Positions 37,001-52,000 of a DNA stretch of 64,000 bases are shown here, one piece after another. The translations under genes were made by a program, and so were the position numbers. Origin of the DNA: Candidatus Omnitrophota bacterium (GTDB lineage Bacteria; Omnitrophota; Omnitrophia; Omnitrophales; Aquincolibacteriaceae); assembly GCA_016196565.1 (NCBI GenBank), contig JACPXK010000061.1, positions 1-64,000 of the forward strand, given 5' to 3'. Under the pieces are notes generated by a model, which was not told where the DNA came from, ran no database searches, and was given only the letters and a program-made list of their open reading frames with translations. Position 1 is the first letter of the stretch. Every line of letters begins with the position of its first letter.

Positions 37001-40000
37001 TGCCTCGTATTCTTACGAAAGATGCCAAAATTAGGCGTTCCGAAATGCGGGCGGTGCTGGAGGCTGATATTTTAGAGCAGCTTCACTACCCGTTGGAAGA
37101 TTTTGAATGGCTCGAATATAAACTTTTGCATGAACTACTCGAAGACCAAGCCGGTCAAATGCTGTTTAAACAATTTTATGCACAGCCGTTTAAGCAGATG
37201 ATGGATAAAGCAGCCCATAAGCTTAGGACTTTAACAGCAATGTCAGGAATGCCGGCTACGGGAAAATCGACTTATGCCAATCGATTACTGAGAATGCTCA
37301 AAAAAGAATATCCCCATTTACGGTTTCGGATTTTAAGTTTCGATGATTTTTTGCGTGCGGCCTCACTGACGCCTCAAGGGGTCGAAGAAATGCTTGCCGA
37401 TGATCTGCTCCCGCGCTATCAAGAATTCGTGAAAAAAGTCGCGGCGAATCAACTTGCCATGAAGCCCATTTACGATTCAAGCACTAGAGCGCAAATTGAA
37501 TTCGGTTTGGATGCGAAGGGTAATATCGTTCTTTTTAACTCCGATCCTGTGACGGGAGGTGCCAACGTTACCATCACCATCAATGACGGCGGCACTTTTG
37601 ATTATGAAGAAGTGGAACAAATGAAAGGCGGCGTGAGAACAAACATGGTGCCGGGAAATCGATTAAGAGGAAATTCGAGAGTGGAAGAGCCTGTGCAATT
37701 TGTGTTAGCAAGCACGAATGACCGAAGCGGCAATATTCCCGCCAAGATTGAAAGTCTTCCAGACAAAAGAGTGAAGATCACTTTGAATGTTGCCGGCTAT
37801 GATCAAGCTTACTATTTTGAAAAACGGGCCGACGGCGTTTACTTCACGACCGAAGGGATAGAACATCTCGGGGCCAAACGGCTATCTGCGCAAGAACGCG
37901 AAGAAGCGCTGGAGGTTTGGCTGCCTGACGATCAGAATGGAAAGGTCATTCTGGGAGAAGGCGTGGGGTCTCTGGCGGTGGATATTTGGGATATTAGCGC
38001 AAGTGTCGAAGCAAGCTTTACCGCCCGGGCTTTTCGGTTTGCTTTCCGCCAAATCAGGCGAGGACGTGCCACGCTTGAAAATTCGGATGAACAGATCAGC
38101 CGGTTCTGGAAAAGGCGTTATGTGGCGGATCGAATTATCGACCGCATTCACCGGGAAGCAAGCCATCGGCCCAATCATTATAAAATATCGAGTCATAATG
38201 CCGCCGAAGCCTTGTATCAACGTATTTTGTACAATCGACTTTCTCTTAAACTAAGAAGATTTTTTGCCCTTCAATTTCAAGATTATGCTGCTTCAGATAA
38301 TCCGCAAGATATCCTTGATCATTTGATTAAAGGAATGCGTCAAGAAAGCACGTCCGCTATTGCCCAGTGGATTGAAAACGTGCGTAAACAGTTAAAGGAA
38401 CCGCTTAAGCATCCGGAAGTTCTTCCTGCCAATAAACCTTTAAGCCCTAAAGAACAGTTTGAGATGTTCTGGAATAATGAATATGGTTTGGTGACTCTAT
38501 CGTTTCTGGAAAACTTTTTAATACGCTTTCAGCATTTAGAGGGTCAGCCTGGACAGTTTATGCCTTCCATGAAAACGCATTTTGAAAGCGTGTTGCAGCG
38601 GGGAATGGCGACTGTGGTTAACGGAGAATTCGCGAATCTTCATGGTGTTACCGAAGGGCCTTTCTCCTATGTCCGAATGCTTGGCCCGGATCAGACGATG
38701 GTGGACCAAGTTAATTTAGAAGAAATTTTTATTGTTCAGCAACTTCCATTCGCGGGAGCTGAACTGCTCAAAATAGAAGCTATGGGTCCTGAGCAAAAAA
38801 CAATTGATGGATATACGCCGATGGAAGCGATGCAGCGTATCGTGGACGGGTTTTTTAAAACACGCCAAATGATGCAAGACCGCGGCATGATGGATCAGTC
38901 CCCGGATCTCATGCTGCGTTACGGAGTAGGTTTTTCTTATGGAGAACCTACGGTCCAATCGATTGCTTTGGGCGGGCTCGTGGTCGATGACTTGGCGCTT
39001 AAATCTTACACCGAAATCACGCTGGCGGAAAATGCCGAGCCATTGTCTCAAGAATATAGGGAAATCCCCGGATACAGTCAGCTCAAAGGATTCCAAAGAC
39101 GCTTTGTCCGGCATATCGAAAGAGGAGAAGATTATTTAGTAAGGCTTCCTAAAGCCATCCGGCCTTATTACACTCAAAAAATTCTTCAAGAGGTGCCCGC
39201 CGACACAAATGAACTGACGAAGCGCCGGTTTGGCCATGAATGGGAAAATGCCAAAAAGGCATGGCGAAAAGAGGGGAAGGAAGGCGATCCCGATTATTTC
39301 CGTAATTCCGGAATCGCGGGAGCGGTGACAATCCTGTCCTCCATAGGGCATCTCAATGAATTTTTTTCACGTTATTACCTCCATGAGTTGACAATTTTAT
39401 TTCATAAAAGAATGTCGGGATTGGCCAATCGCAAGGGCAATCCGCGTCAATCTTGGGCGGCTTATTACCATCACCACTTAAATGGAGATCCTTATAATCC
39501 TCTGGTTGTTTTGAGCCGGAGGCTTTTGGATAAAGTGCTTGAGAATGAGAACTATATTCAATCCGGACATTTGATTTATGAAGAGCTTGTTCGGGAACTG
39601 AAAGCTGAAAGAAAATTACCGAAAGTGGCCGATTGGGAAAAAAGAACGTTTAATGATTTTCTTGTCCGGATGGCATCGCTTCCCAACGATTGGAATTCGT
39701 TTGATGCTTCCCCAAAACCGCGTTCCGAAATGCGCTCAGATCAGCCGGTCCCGGATTTATTCCTGCCGCCGGATTTTGAATACGAAGACGGTGTGGCATC
39801 AAATATTTATTTGCTGGATTCTCACGCTGATCCCTCTAAACATCATGCGATTGTACTTCGATTGACCCCCGGAATTTCAGGGTCGGCTCACAGAAATGGA
39901 GAAGTCGTTTATGATTTTTCCCTTGTCGGGCAGCCGTACGGTTTTTCAAAAATAGAATTGTGGGACCACAGGGGTTACAAAGGGAATGTGACATTGCACC

Positions 40001-43000
40001 TTGACGATCACGGCAAACTTCAAAAACGAAATCATGGCCCTCGTGAAGAAGATTGGCAAATTAATATCAGTCCGACCCGCGAAAGAGAATTCCCTTGGCT
40101 TCGCGGGACGCTTGAGGCATGGCTCAATTCCCAAGAAAATAAACCCTTGGACCGCCGTAATCCGTCTTTTGACGCTTTGGAAAAAGGAAGGCTCAATCAG
40201 CAGCGAATTATAGAATTATTAGATCCTCCAAAAGCATCGCTTCCGAGAATAATTAGAAATTTAACCAAAGAGGGGATTGCCGGGGCCCCGGCCTTGATCG
40301 ATATTTTGGAATCCGGAGATGAGGCAGATCAAACAAAAGCATCAAAGGCCTTAATTGAATTGGGGCCTGTTGCGGTCCAAGCGGTGATTGACCGTCTGAT
40401 TACTGAAGACAAAGATTTTCGTTTGCGTTTGGAAAATGTTCTGGTTCCAATGGGGCCCAAAGCCATGCCGGCCTTAAGCGCGGCGCTTCGCAATCCGCGC
40501 CTTCGCCAAGCCGCGTCTCACGTCATGCGCAAGATTGATCCCGTGACTCCCACGGTGGTCAATATTTCTCCCATTGCTAATTTGGCGGGGATTGAACTTC
40601 CACCGGAAGGGTCCTTGCCGGAAAAAAATCTTCTTGTTTACGGGGGGCTTGGCGCCGTGATCCCGCGTTTTTATAAAGAACACATCGACAGGCTTGCCGG
40701 GCGTTATAACATCAAGCTTCACGCCATCGATCTTGCGGGGCCGTCCGCCGCCAAGCAGAAAATCGAAAAACTGGGGCTTCCATACACCTCTTATTTTTAT
40801 GTGCCGGCCCGTCCTCCCGAAGGCGCGGAAACGGAATTCTTAAAAGAAGTTTTGAAGGCCAATCCCGACGGCGTTTTGATTGTCACGCGGCCCGATACGC
40901 ATCTTCAAATTGCGGCGTGGGCGATTGAAAATGGACTTCACGCCTTTATCGAAAAGCCTCTCGGAAGGGCGGAAGACATGGACCATTTCGACATGGTTTA
41001 TGAGCGCACTCCGGACAGGAATTTTGTCATCGACTTTTTCTTCGACAATCCTTCCGCACTCGATGCCTTCGAATTGCTTCGTGAAGAAAATTTCGGTGAG
41101 CTTAAATCCGTTCACGGAAGAATGATTGAGAAAACCAATCTTGAACCCGGCCGGGAATGGCTCACAGAACCCGACGTAAGCGGGGGTGGTTTGGGCATGG
41201 ACATGCTGGTCCATCTCACTGCGCTCGGCGAATTTCTCTTTCATAAATTTGGCATTTCGTTGGAAGATTTTGAATTTCACAAGAAAGAAAGTTTTCTTTC
41301 CCGCTATGTGGGGGCACCCGGTGAAACCGAAACTTATGCCCGTTTGGTGGGGCATGCCGGAAGTGTAGCCATCGATTTGGGAGCGGGTAAGGGGCTCCAT
41401 CGAGACGCCTATTTTATGATCCTCGAAGGCACCAAAGGGACGCTCGAAATTAATTTGGGGACGGAAAAAACATTGCCTTTCTTAGAACTAAGAGACCCTG
41501 AAGGAAAGATTATTTTCCATCAAGATTATGGCCCGGACATCGGGTATGCGGGCACAAATCGAAAAATATTTGACAGTCTTCAAGGCCTTGGAAATGTTTC
41601 GCAAAGCGAACGTGATTTTCGTTTTCACGCCACCCGGCTTTCGGTAAAAATTCTGGAAAAGGCCCAAGCGGAACTGGGCGAAGATTATGAATCTCATGAA
41701 TTGGGACAAAATCCGGATGAGCTTCCCAGAAAGGTCAAGAGTGTTATTACCGCCCAAGCCCATTTTGGCAAGCGAATTGAACTCATGAATGAAAGAAATC
41801 CCAATCAGAAAATTGTTTTGATAAGGGACGTGAGCAGCAATAACGCGCATTATTATTATCATTTGATGATGCCATGGGGAAAGGAAGGCGATGGGGTGAC
41901 CCTTCGCATTTTGCCGTCAAAACTCCGCATCGAGAATTTCCGGGTCCCGCTGGACGATCAAGGGATCGGGCAAACCATTCTGAATTGGATCATGCGGCAG
42001 GCTTTGGAAATTTATCCTCTTTCCTCCTATCCGGTTGAATTTCATCTGGTCAATGACTCACGTATGTTTAGCTTTGCCCAGGAACTTTTTATCCCCCAGA
42101 CGATTCAAATTTTGTATCCTTATGATCAAAGCTGGAGTTCTATTCATGACCCAGCTTTGAATTTTTACGACGAAGAATCCCATGGCCCCGGTGAAATTTA
42201 TTTTGGCGGAGGAGGCTATGAGAGGGTGGCCGTTACGAAAAAAGACGGCCATTATGTGGTTGAAAATCCGCCCGCGGGAATGCATATCGAGTTTGACGGC
42301 CTTAGAATGCTGGCGCGGGATGAAGCAGGCCCCCTTGCGGCCGGTTTTAAAATCAGCACCGACATTCGCGGAATTCCCCGCCTTATTTTTGCCGAATCCG
42401 GTGAAGGATTATCGCTTCGCCCGAATCCAAGCAAAGGGATCAATGAACAAGTTAAGGCCCTTAATGAAAATCTCAGAAATGAAAATTCTTGGATCCGCGT
42501 TCAAGCCGTTGGGACACTGCAAGAGCTTTTGCGCAATGTCCGGGAAGATTTTGTCCGCTATTATTTAAGGGATTCCATTACAGCACTGATCGAGAATCTT
42601 GGCAGCGGCAATCCCGAGCTTCGCAGGCAAAGCGCTGATGCCTTGTCCGTTCTTTACGGCCGTATGTCTGAAAATTTCCTGGAAGAAATAACAAGCGTTC
42701 ATCAGGCTTTAAGCCGGCTGCTTTTTGACCCATCTCCGGGCGTCCGAGACAGCGCTGCTTACGTGCTGGGGGTTTTATTTTCCGTGGTTTCAGAATCTTT
42801 TATCGAACGCCATCTTCTTAGTGAGGTGATTCCAAATCTTGTTCAAAGTGCTTCCGATCATCCGTGGGCGGTGAATTCCACTTTTGCTTATGCCTTTAGC
42901 ATGCTTTACAGCCGCGCCGGCACGAATTTTATCTGCCGCCATTTGCTCGACACCCTTCGTCCGATTCTCTGGAGCCACGCGCGGGACGATTGGTATTGGA

Positions 43001-46000
43001 GGTCCGCTTCGCCGCTTCATTTTAGCGATCCGTTGGTGATATTCCTCCGTCGCAGACCGCAAGAGCTTTTTGGAAAATATTATCGCAATCTCCTTCTTAG
43101 AATTTTTTCCCAGACGCCGGATAAAACTTTGCAGCTCAAACTAGCCACCTTCTTGCTGGAGACCTCTTCTGAGGAAGGCATCAAGGTTGTCAATCACCTC
43201 TTTGGACTTCACCTCAAGCCTGCCGCGGTGACCAATACCAACCGCATCTTTGCCTCGGTCGCCGAACGCCTTTATCATGAACACTTTTTGGGCGCCGAAC
43301 AATATGTCAAGCAATGGCTTTATTTGAAACTTTCGCAAGGGACGAGTCCCAGAGAAGTGGAAAAATTATTAAATGAAGAGCTTCTTCCTTCCCTGCGTGC
43401 CTTTGAATCGGTCCAGGATTTTCTTCCGATGATGGGGATCGAGACAAAGCAGACCATCGAAGAACAGGGAGAAGACAGCAATATCGATCAAATTGAACGT
43501 TCTATTTTGCTTTCCAATTATTTTATGCGTGTTGCCACGTCCGGAGGAGTGGGTGAAGAAAAGGGGAGCCATATTAGTCATGGGCAGGGAGAAATCCGCG
43601 TTTTGCCTGCGCCTTATCCGCTGCTGCGCCTTATCTTGGATCAGTATGTGGCCCTCGGTATTTTGCCCGATAAATATGCCCATCATACTACGGTGGAAGG
43701 GGATTTAAATCGGGCTGCTTTACCCATTCTTCTTACCTCATTTTTTATGGATGTTCCGGCGGGAGCACCCCAACCCTTTATTCACGACGAAGGTCTTTTG
43801 GGCTTTTTTGATATCAAGATTGGCGAAACGATTGAGGCCCGCCCCGGCTGGCGCAAGGGACAATGGTCCGGAAAAAGACAGACTAATATTTACGATAAGG
43901 CGTCCTATCCAGAATCCATCCATCCTTATCGGTTTGACATTGAGCGTAAAGGATGGCTGGCTCATGCCGCCGCGGAACCATCCTTAGCGAAGGCTTATAA
44001 TGAATTCAAAACCGAACTCCGGACTTTTTATCAATCCATTTCTTTGAACGAAGCGGAGCAGGGTGAGCTTGACCTATGGCTTCGCCTGCATCAAGAGGAA
44101 ATTACCCAGCTGTCGGGTTCCGCGCAAAATTTTTATCGCAAACTTCAAAACTTGATCGGCGGGGAAAATGGAGAAATTATTTCTCTTTCTCCTCAGGAGG
44201 CCGCTATTTTGACTGGGGACGCGGACGTTCATTATTTTGAGGAAGAAAACCGTAATCCTCGCGGCCTCCGGCTTGAGGTGATTGAAAAGCCGGCGCTTAA
44301 ATTGTACGCGGCTTTGCTTAATCCTGAACGGCATCAGCAATATCAATCGTTGGTCAATCAGGCCCTGGAAAAACTCAAAGCGGAATACGAACAAAGATTT
44401 CCCAATTTTTCCTGGCTTAACGTGCCCGTGGAAGATTTCCCGGCGGAAATTTCAAAGCGGCTTTTTTCGGGTTTTGACTCACAAGTATTGGAAGCGGCCA
44501 AGTTGTCGCGTTTTGTCCACACTCCGGTAGTTCTTAAAGCCCTCCGGGCCCGCGCGGGGATCAGTGAGAACGATCCTTTGCGCAAAATCATTCTGGAATC
44601 GCTTGAGCAGACAGTCTCTCGCTCCGAAACGCGGGAGGAAGTGACGCGCCCAGCAATGGATACTCATCTCGAAAATATTTTTGGAAAAGAGCATTTAGAG
44701 GATGTCCGCTCTATTTACCAAAAAATGGACGAATGGAGTCAAAGTGTATTTATTTTTTATATTGCGTTTCGCTGGAAATATTCCGACTGGCCTTTGCAAG
44801 GACAATATCGGAAGCGTTTTCGAAAGTGGACAACTCATGTCGGCCGTTTCCTTTTAAGAATTGAGCAATCTTTGCAGAAGGAAGGGATCACGCCTCCTCC
44901 CTGGCGTTATGCGGGCAGGGAATATCCTGGCTTTGAAAAAGATACCCAAAATAAAATCAGCGATGAGGACATGGACGAAGTGAAAACTTTCTTGGAGGCT
45001 CGCTCCGAGGCAAGGGCCGAAACGCGAAGTGCGGCTGAGCCGGGCCAATCGTTTCTTTTGGAGGAATACTTTCGGAATCTGCGCCGGCTTTCTACCGATC
45101 AGGACATGGATATATCTTTCAAATCTCGTTCTCTTACCCAAACGGAAGAACAAAGAACAGAAATAATGATTGCCAATGAGATTCTTCAGCCGGAATTAAA
45201 GAGCGCTATCCAAGATCGAGGAGGAATTCTCATTGCAATGGGCGTCGGGATGGCAATGGAACTAATTTATCATTCGCAGCCTGAGGAGACCTATATTTTG
45301 GATAAAGATCCGCGCGTCACTGAAATCGTTTGGCCGGCATTGCTCACACTCTTTGCTGAAAATGAACATCGTGTGGATTTTATCGCTCATCTCATGGCCG
45401 ATGAGGCCACTTCTGAAGAACAGGATGCACTCAAATCCGAATCCTTTCAGAACATTGTGAAATTTTTTATCAGCCCCGGCCGGAAAATCGATCTTTCCCG
45501 GAATCTTGCGCATCAGATTCAGTCCTTGAAGAACCGGTTAAGGCCCTATCTCAATCGTGACTTGGATGAGGAAACTCTCGAGCAAGTGCTCGGCGGATTA
45601 TTTTTAATGGTGCGCGAGGCCTATGAAGATGTGCGCCTGGACGGTGCCCGCAATCCCAACATCCCTTTAAGCCAGTATACCGAGTTCTCGCATTCCAGTT
45701 TGGCCTTCAATCATAATATTGACGAAATAAAAGGTTCGCTTCATTCCGAAGAGAATTATCAAAAATTACGCCGGAAACTTTTAAATTCAAAATTTCATGT
45801 GCTGACCGCTGATCTCGGAAAGCAGGGGCTTGTTCGATTCTTCAAATTCCTCCGCGAAACGAATAAAGAAGTTTCAGCCCTTTATGTCGATAATGCCTTG
45901 GACTACATTGCGGATCATACCCAAGAATACGAATATTTGCTGCGGGAGATATTGCCTAACTTGCCTGCGCGGTCTTTGAAAGATGTTCTTATGATTCAAT

Positions 46001-49000
46001 CTTCTATGGGTACGGATGCTCTTGGTACAGTTGCCAAGGCGATGCCGCTGGATCATTTTCTCAATCTCGCAAAGGAAATGCTCCCAGATGGTGAGTTGGG
46101 CAATAAGTATTATTCGACCATTCACCAACGCTTTCTCAGCGCTTATTGGATTTTTGTTTCTCCGCGCCTTGGGTTGTATTTAAAACTTAAAACACTGGTT
46201 GAAGAAATTTTTGATTTTTCAGCTTGGGGTTTTACGAGTTATATGGGGAGCGCAGAGATCAAAGAGATTTTAGGGAAAATGTTGAAGCAGGTTTCGCCCG
46301 GTGCATTTGAAAACCGCGCAGCCTTTCGGAAAAGTTTTGCAGAAGAAGCGCATGGCACCAAACTTGACCGGAGATCGGAAAGACAAAAAGAGTTTGATCT
46401 TAAGATCATAGAACGCAGTCTCGAACTGATGGGTGTAATCCGTTCCGAAATGCGAGTCAGTGGAATCGGTACCTACGCCGACGATATGGTTTCTGCGATT
46501 TCGCATGCCGTGGAATGGACGAAGTCGATTCCTTTTAAACCGGGAGATAATATCCTGTCCCTTCAAACGGGATATCACGCGCCGGAGGCCGTGGCCTTTG
46601 CTATTGGGGGAGCCCCTGTGACCTCTGTCGTGAGTGAGGATGAAAAGTGGAATGTCGCGCTCGAAGAAGACCACAGGGAAAAAAGGAAAAGCTATCGGCA
46701 AGCAAGACGTTTTGAATGGAAAGTCCTGCATCATGCGCAATCAGAAAAGGGTCAGCCGATTCCTTATAAGATTGCCAAAACCTATGCTTATGAAGATTTT
46801 GGCCTGCCCAATTCTCAATATGACGTGATCCTTGCTTTTTCTTTGTTCGGCGAAAAAAGCAAGCTTCCTTATTATTGGGATGATTTATTGAAGAAAATGC
46901 TTTATGAAATTAACGCGGGAGGTCATCTCATAGGAGATATTTCCGGTGACGCCGATTTTCAGAAAAAACGATTTAATGCCATCACTAAGTTAATGACAGA
47001 TCTTGGATACGAAATCGAAATTCCTCAAAATGTTCCCGCCCTGCCTTCTGCCGGCCAGAATACGAACCGGTTTTTTGTCATTCGCATATTAAAGAAACCC
47101 TCTTTTGTAAGAAATTATGAAGATTTCCAAATTGAGCGCGACAAAGACGGAAAACTTTTAAGCGCGACAGGAAAAGGCGGCCATTTTAATTTGGAGTTAG
47201 ATTATTTTGAAGCGGATCATCCTCGATTAAAAAAGCTTGAGCTGCCCCAAGGAATAGATGAAATCGCTTTTCCGCTTAAAGAGGGAGGGGCTGTGTGGAT
47301 CAAACGCCAGAATGACCGGAGCGTTTGGATGTCGGATCTTACCGGAAAAATGCAGCTCACCGCTTTGCGTTTTGATGCGGATGGAACCTTGCGCGCTCCA
47401 AAACTATCTTTGCCCATCGGGCATTTTAATTTTGAATGGGATTCTGTTAGTACCGCTCATTTAAAGGGAGTTTGGCCGCATGGCCATCCCTATCTTCAAG
47501 AAAGACTTCAGAAAGAAATTAATCATCAAGAAAGCATTCATTTCAATATTCACCGTAAGGGATACGGAACGGTACAAGGGGTTACTTATAAAGACCGTTA
47601 TGCGGTGGAACAATTTACCCGCTATCTGCCTCAAGATCGCCAAGATTTTGCTGCCGCCGATATGGCCGCGGGAACGGGCGTGGCCTCCCTTGATCTGGCC
47701 CGTGAAGTGTTAAATCGCGGAGGAAAATTAGAAGTTTCTGATTTGGTCACGGAGCTTCGCGTTGTGCAGCTTCCGGATGTCGATGGTATTTTTGATAGCC
47801 GCGGTGTTTTGTGGCGCCTGCGTATTGGTGATAAATTTTATCAGCGGCGTATCGGGACTCAAGAATCCGATGCGTCCCAGTACCGCTGGGAACATGAATA
47901 TTATGACGAATCTCTTAAAGACCGCGTTTCGGTTCCGGCTCCGGACGAAATTTTAGACAAGGTTTTTCAGGAATATCGGGCCGGCCATTACGTTATTTAT
48001 AGCCGCATGGATCCTGAATTCGAAGCTTTGCAAGCCGCCAATCCTGAAAAAATTTCAACCCGTCAAGCCGATATATTTGCTTCTGATCTGCCGCGCAATC
48101 ATTATGATTTTATTCACGCCGCTTATCTCTTCTTAATCGATACCGGCGGTGCAAGATTCAGCGCCGAAGAAACCCGTAAGGCGGTGGAGAATCTTGGCTT
48201 GTCCTTGAAAGAGGGCGGCTATTTGATGATTGCGGCCATGGGCCAATACGCGGTTTGGAAACGTGTGGGAGATAAGCTTGTGCGCTGGGATTTAGATTAT
48301 AAAGGCCATCTTGACTTTGAATTTTTAACCCGCGCCTTTTTAGATTCCGAAAATGGGCGCCGGTTATTTATGGATATTCCCCTTCGCTCCGAGACGCGAA
48401 CCACGGAGCGAGAAACCGCTTTGATCCAGCAGCTCAAAGGGCTTGAAGGAAAGCTGGCCGAAGCATTTAGTAAAAGGGATTGGAATGGGGCCAAACAGCT
48501 TTTAGCTCAAATTCCTCCCGATGCTGCAAGTTTTCAAAATGACGAAATCCGGAATCTTATGCTTGTCATGCGGGCATTTCGAGTCGGAACATTGATTTAT
48601 CCTTATGATGCAAATCCGCCGGACTCCTCTTTGCCTCAGACTTCCGCTGATCCGGAGTCCGCTTTAGATGATGCACTCGAAGCTCTCGTTTTAATTCCGG
48701 AGCTTTTGGTGGAAGGGGCGCCCATCAAAGCCGATTATCAAGATTTGCTGCGTTCGTGGTTACTTCAAATTATTGATCATCGGGCCAGCGTTAACTTAAT
48801 GACGGAAGAACAGGCAAGGCCCTATCTGCTTAACGCCCAATTTCGGCTGCCTCAAAGATGGACAGGCCGGCTTCTTTTGGGCTTGACACTTTTGGCGCTA
48901 AACGAACGGGATTTCATGCAATCAAAACACGCGGTCGCGATGGCGACCAGTCAGTTGGATAATTTCATTACCCGTGCTTTTGCTTACACGGCACTGGCTC

Positions 49001-52000
49001 TTGATGCGGTTCCGGGACCGTGGGAAGACGAAAAAGAAGACAAAATTTTTCTTTCGTACTATCTCCATAAGTTGCTCAGAATTTTTGCCTCACACGCTAG
49101 GGAGGAAGATCAAATTCCCTCATCAGAAAAAATCGCCGAACTCCTCGGTGAATTTGAAGGAAAATCTTATTTGTCCGCCGAACTCAAAAAAGATTTTGAT
49201 AAAAATTTAAGGGAAATCGCCATCGTGGGCGGCAGGCTGCTTCGCGATTTGGCCGTTCGTGCCGGCTTGGAACAAACCGTTAAAAGCATTAATATCACTG
49301 TGAAAATGATCGTACAAATTCCCCGCTCCGACATGTCTTCGGAGTCGTCCATTCCGAGGGCCGAGATTCGTGCGCAAAAAAATGAAGTTTGGGATTCGAT
49401 TGCGCGGCGAGCATTGTGGATTTCTACACAGATGATTCATTTGGCCAATCAGCACGAGAAGGTCAAAGGGCATCAATCTGCCGCAGCGTCGTCCCTTCAT
49501 CTCGAACTTGCGCTTGCTGCGGTGAAGAAGGGAGCGGATCATATTGCGCACAAACCTCACGCTTCGCCTGTCTTTCATGCAATTCAGTATCTTCTTGGCC
49601 GGCTTCCCGAAGAAAGTCTCCATCGATTCCGCGATACGCCCGGACTTCAAGCTTATCCCAGTATGCGGGACCGCAATGTCACCATCCCTACAGGGTCCGT
49701 GGGAATCGGGCCTGCGACCGCTATTTTTCTTGCGATCACCCAGAAGTGGTTGAAAGAACAAGGTTTTCCTGTTCCGGATTCTCATTTTTATGCTGTCGTG
49801 GGTGACGCGGAGGCTGACGAAGGCAATTTACTCGAGGCGCTTCCCGAAGCCGCGCGATACAAATCGGGCAATGTCACTCACATTGTGGATTATAACCAGA
49901 TGTCCCTAGACGGGGCCCGCAGCCAATTTGATTATGAACTCTTGAAGAAAAAATACGAAGCGAGCGGTTGGAAAATTATCGAACTTCGCTGGGGCAGTCA
50001 GATCGAAGATGCTTTTGGACAGGAAAACGGCGGAATTTTTCAAAGAATTTTGGAATCTCTCAAACCCGAAGAATATTTAAATCTGATCGCGAAAAAAGTT
50101 TCTGCTCGCGAATATTTGATCGAGAAAGCTGAAGACAATCAATCAAAAATCAGGGATTTTCTCGCGAGCTATGATGAGGCTGCGCTTTTTTCGCTTATCA
50201 CCAATCTTGGCGGTCACGATACCGCAAAACTCATCGCGGCATTGGAAGAAGCCCGTAAGTCCCAAGACCAGCCCGTCGTGATTATCGCCCATACCATTAA
50301 AGGATGGGGGCTGGACCCGCTTATGGGTAATTCCAGAAATCATTCCATGCTTTTGAAGGGCGGACAAATGCGGGAGTTGAGAGAAAAATTGGCAGTTCCG
50401 GAGGGAGAAAATTTCCCGGCATTTTCTTCCCAGACTCCTGAAGGTGATCGATTACAAAAAATCGCCTTGAGACTAGCTCGAGAAGAAAGTGAATATCAAG
50501 ATCAGGTGGCTGAAAATCAGCGGATTTTCCAAGGGCAAGTTCAACAAGAATCTTTTGGCATGCGCATGGTGCCGCAAGGATTAATCGCACAAGCTCCCAA
50601 AATCTCCACGCAAAACTATATGAGTCAGTTACTTAATATGTTAGGCCGGATTGCTAAAACATCGCTTGCCCAATTATCTGAGAAAGAAAAATGGCTCAAG
50701 CCTTTTGCTGACCGGTTCGTTACCACTTCCGCCGACGTGGCAAGCTCCACAGGATTGGCGGCCCTTATGGATTCGGGCCGGCATTTCCGTTTTGGAATTG
50801 CCGAAATGACGGCGGCCAATCAGGCCGGAACCCATGGCAGATCCAAGGAAATTTTTGGAGTGCCTTTGATTTCCGTGCTTAGCCTGTATGATTTTTTCCT
50901 TTTCCGCCGTGCCCTGGATATTTTGTTTTATCTTCAATATTGGGGCTCGCGATTTTGGATGATCGGTACGCCTTCCGGGTCCACGCTCCATGCCGAAGGC
51001 GGTCTGCATCAGTCCATGCTTTCTCCCGTTATCGCAAAAGACATGCCTCATGTGATTGATTGGGTGACTGCTTTTCCGGATGAGCTTGAATTTATTGTCC
51101 CCGATATTCTCCGCCGTATGGCAGCCGGCGAGGATAAAGACCGCGAAATTCCTTATTTCCGCCTTTCAACTTTGGATGTGGACCGGCAAATGTTATGGCG
51201 AAGGCTTCAAGATCAAAAAATTTATCAAGGCTTGCCTCAGGAAACTGTTCGCGAAGGTTGGAGTCGGGATGTTTTGGCCGGCGGTTACCGGCTTGTGGAT
51301 TATCGCGGCCATGACGGCTACGATCCTAAAGAAAATGGGGTGAATCTTGTGGCCAGCGGGACGATGGTCCCGGAAGCCTTGGCCGCTTCGGATGCTCTTC
51401 GCAAGCAAAATATTTTTGCCAATGTGATTGTGGTAACAAGCGCGACCTTGCTCATCGGGCTTTTGGGAAAACGGACCGGCTACGCGCAGCTTAAAAAATT
51501 AATCCCGGATGATGAGCGCGATTTTGCACCTGCCGTGACGATTGCGGATGCCTCTCCTTCTTACTTGGCGGGGATCGGCGATATTCTTGGGATCCGTGCC
51601 GGAGTGAGCAATCTGGGGATCGAAAAAAATGGGATTTCCACGCATACCCTCCAAGCGATTTACGAGTATCACGGAATTTCAAGTGCCGACATTGTTCAGA
51701 GGGTGGAAAAGGCTTTCCTCCGCCGCTCCGAGACGCGGGAAAGTAATAAGGATCGTATGGCTCACAGACGCAAAGACGGCAGTTTGACGAGAGAACGTGC
51801 CGCAGTTTTGTTGACTTTTCTCGCAAATCATTCCGAATTTCATTTTCGTCCATTTACCATTCAAGAATTGGCCAACTCAGACTTGGCCCAACACCCATCG
51901 TTTATTTTTTTGAAAGGGGCAAGTTTAAAGCAAGCGATTAAGTTTGCCCTATGGAAAGCAAGGCCCTCCATTGAAATAGCTTGGCCAATTCCTTTCAACA

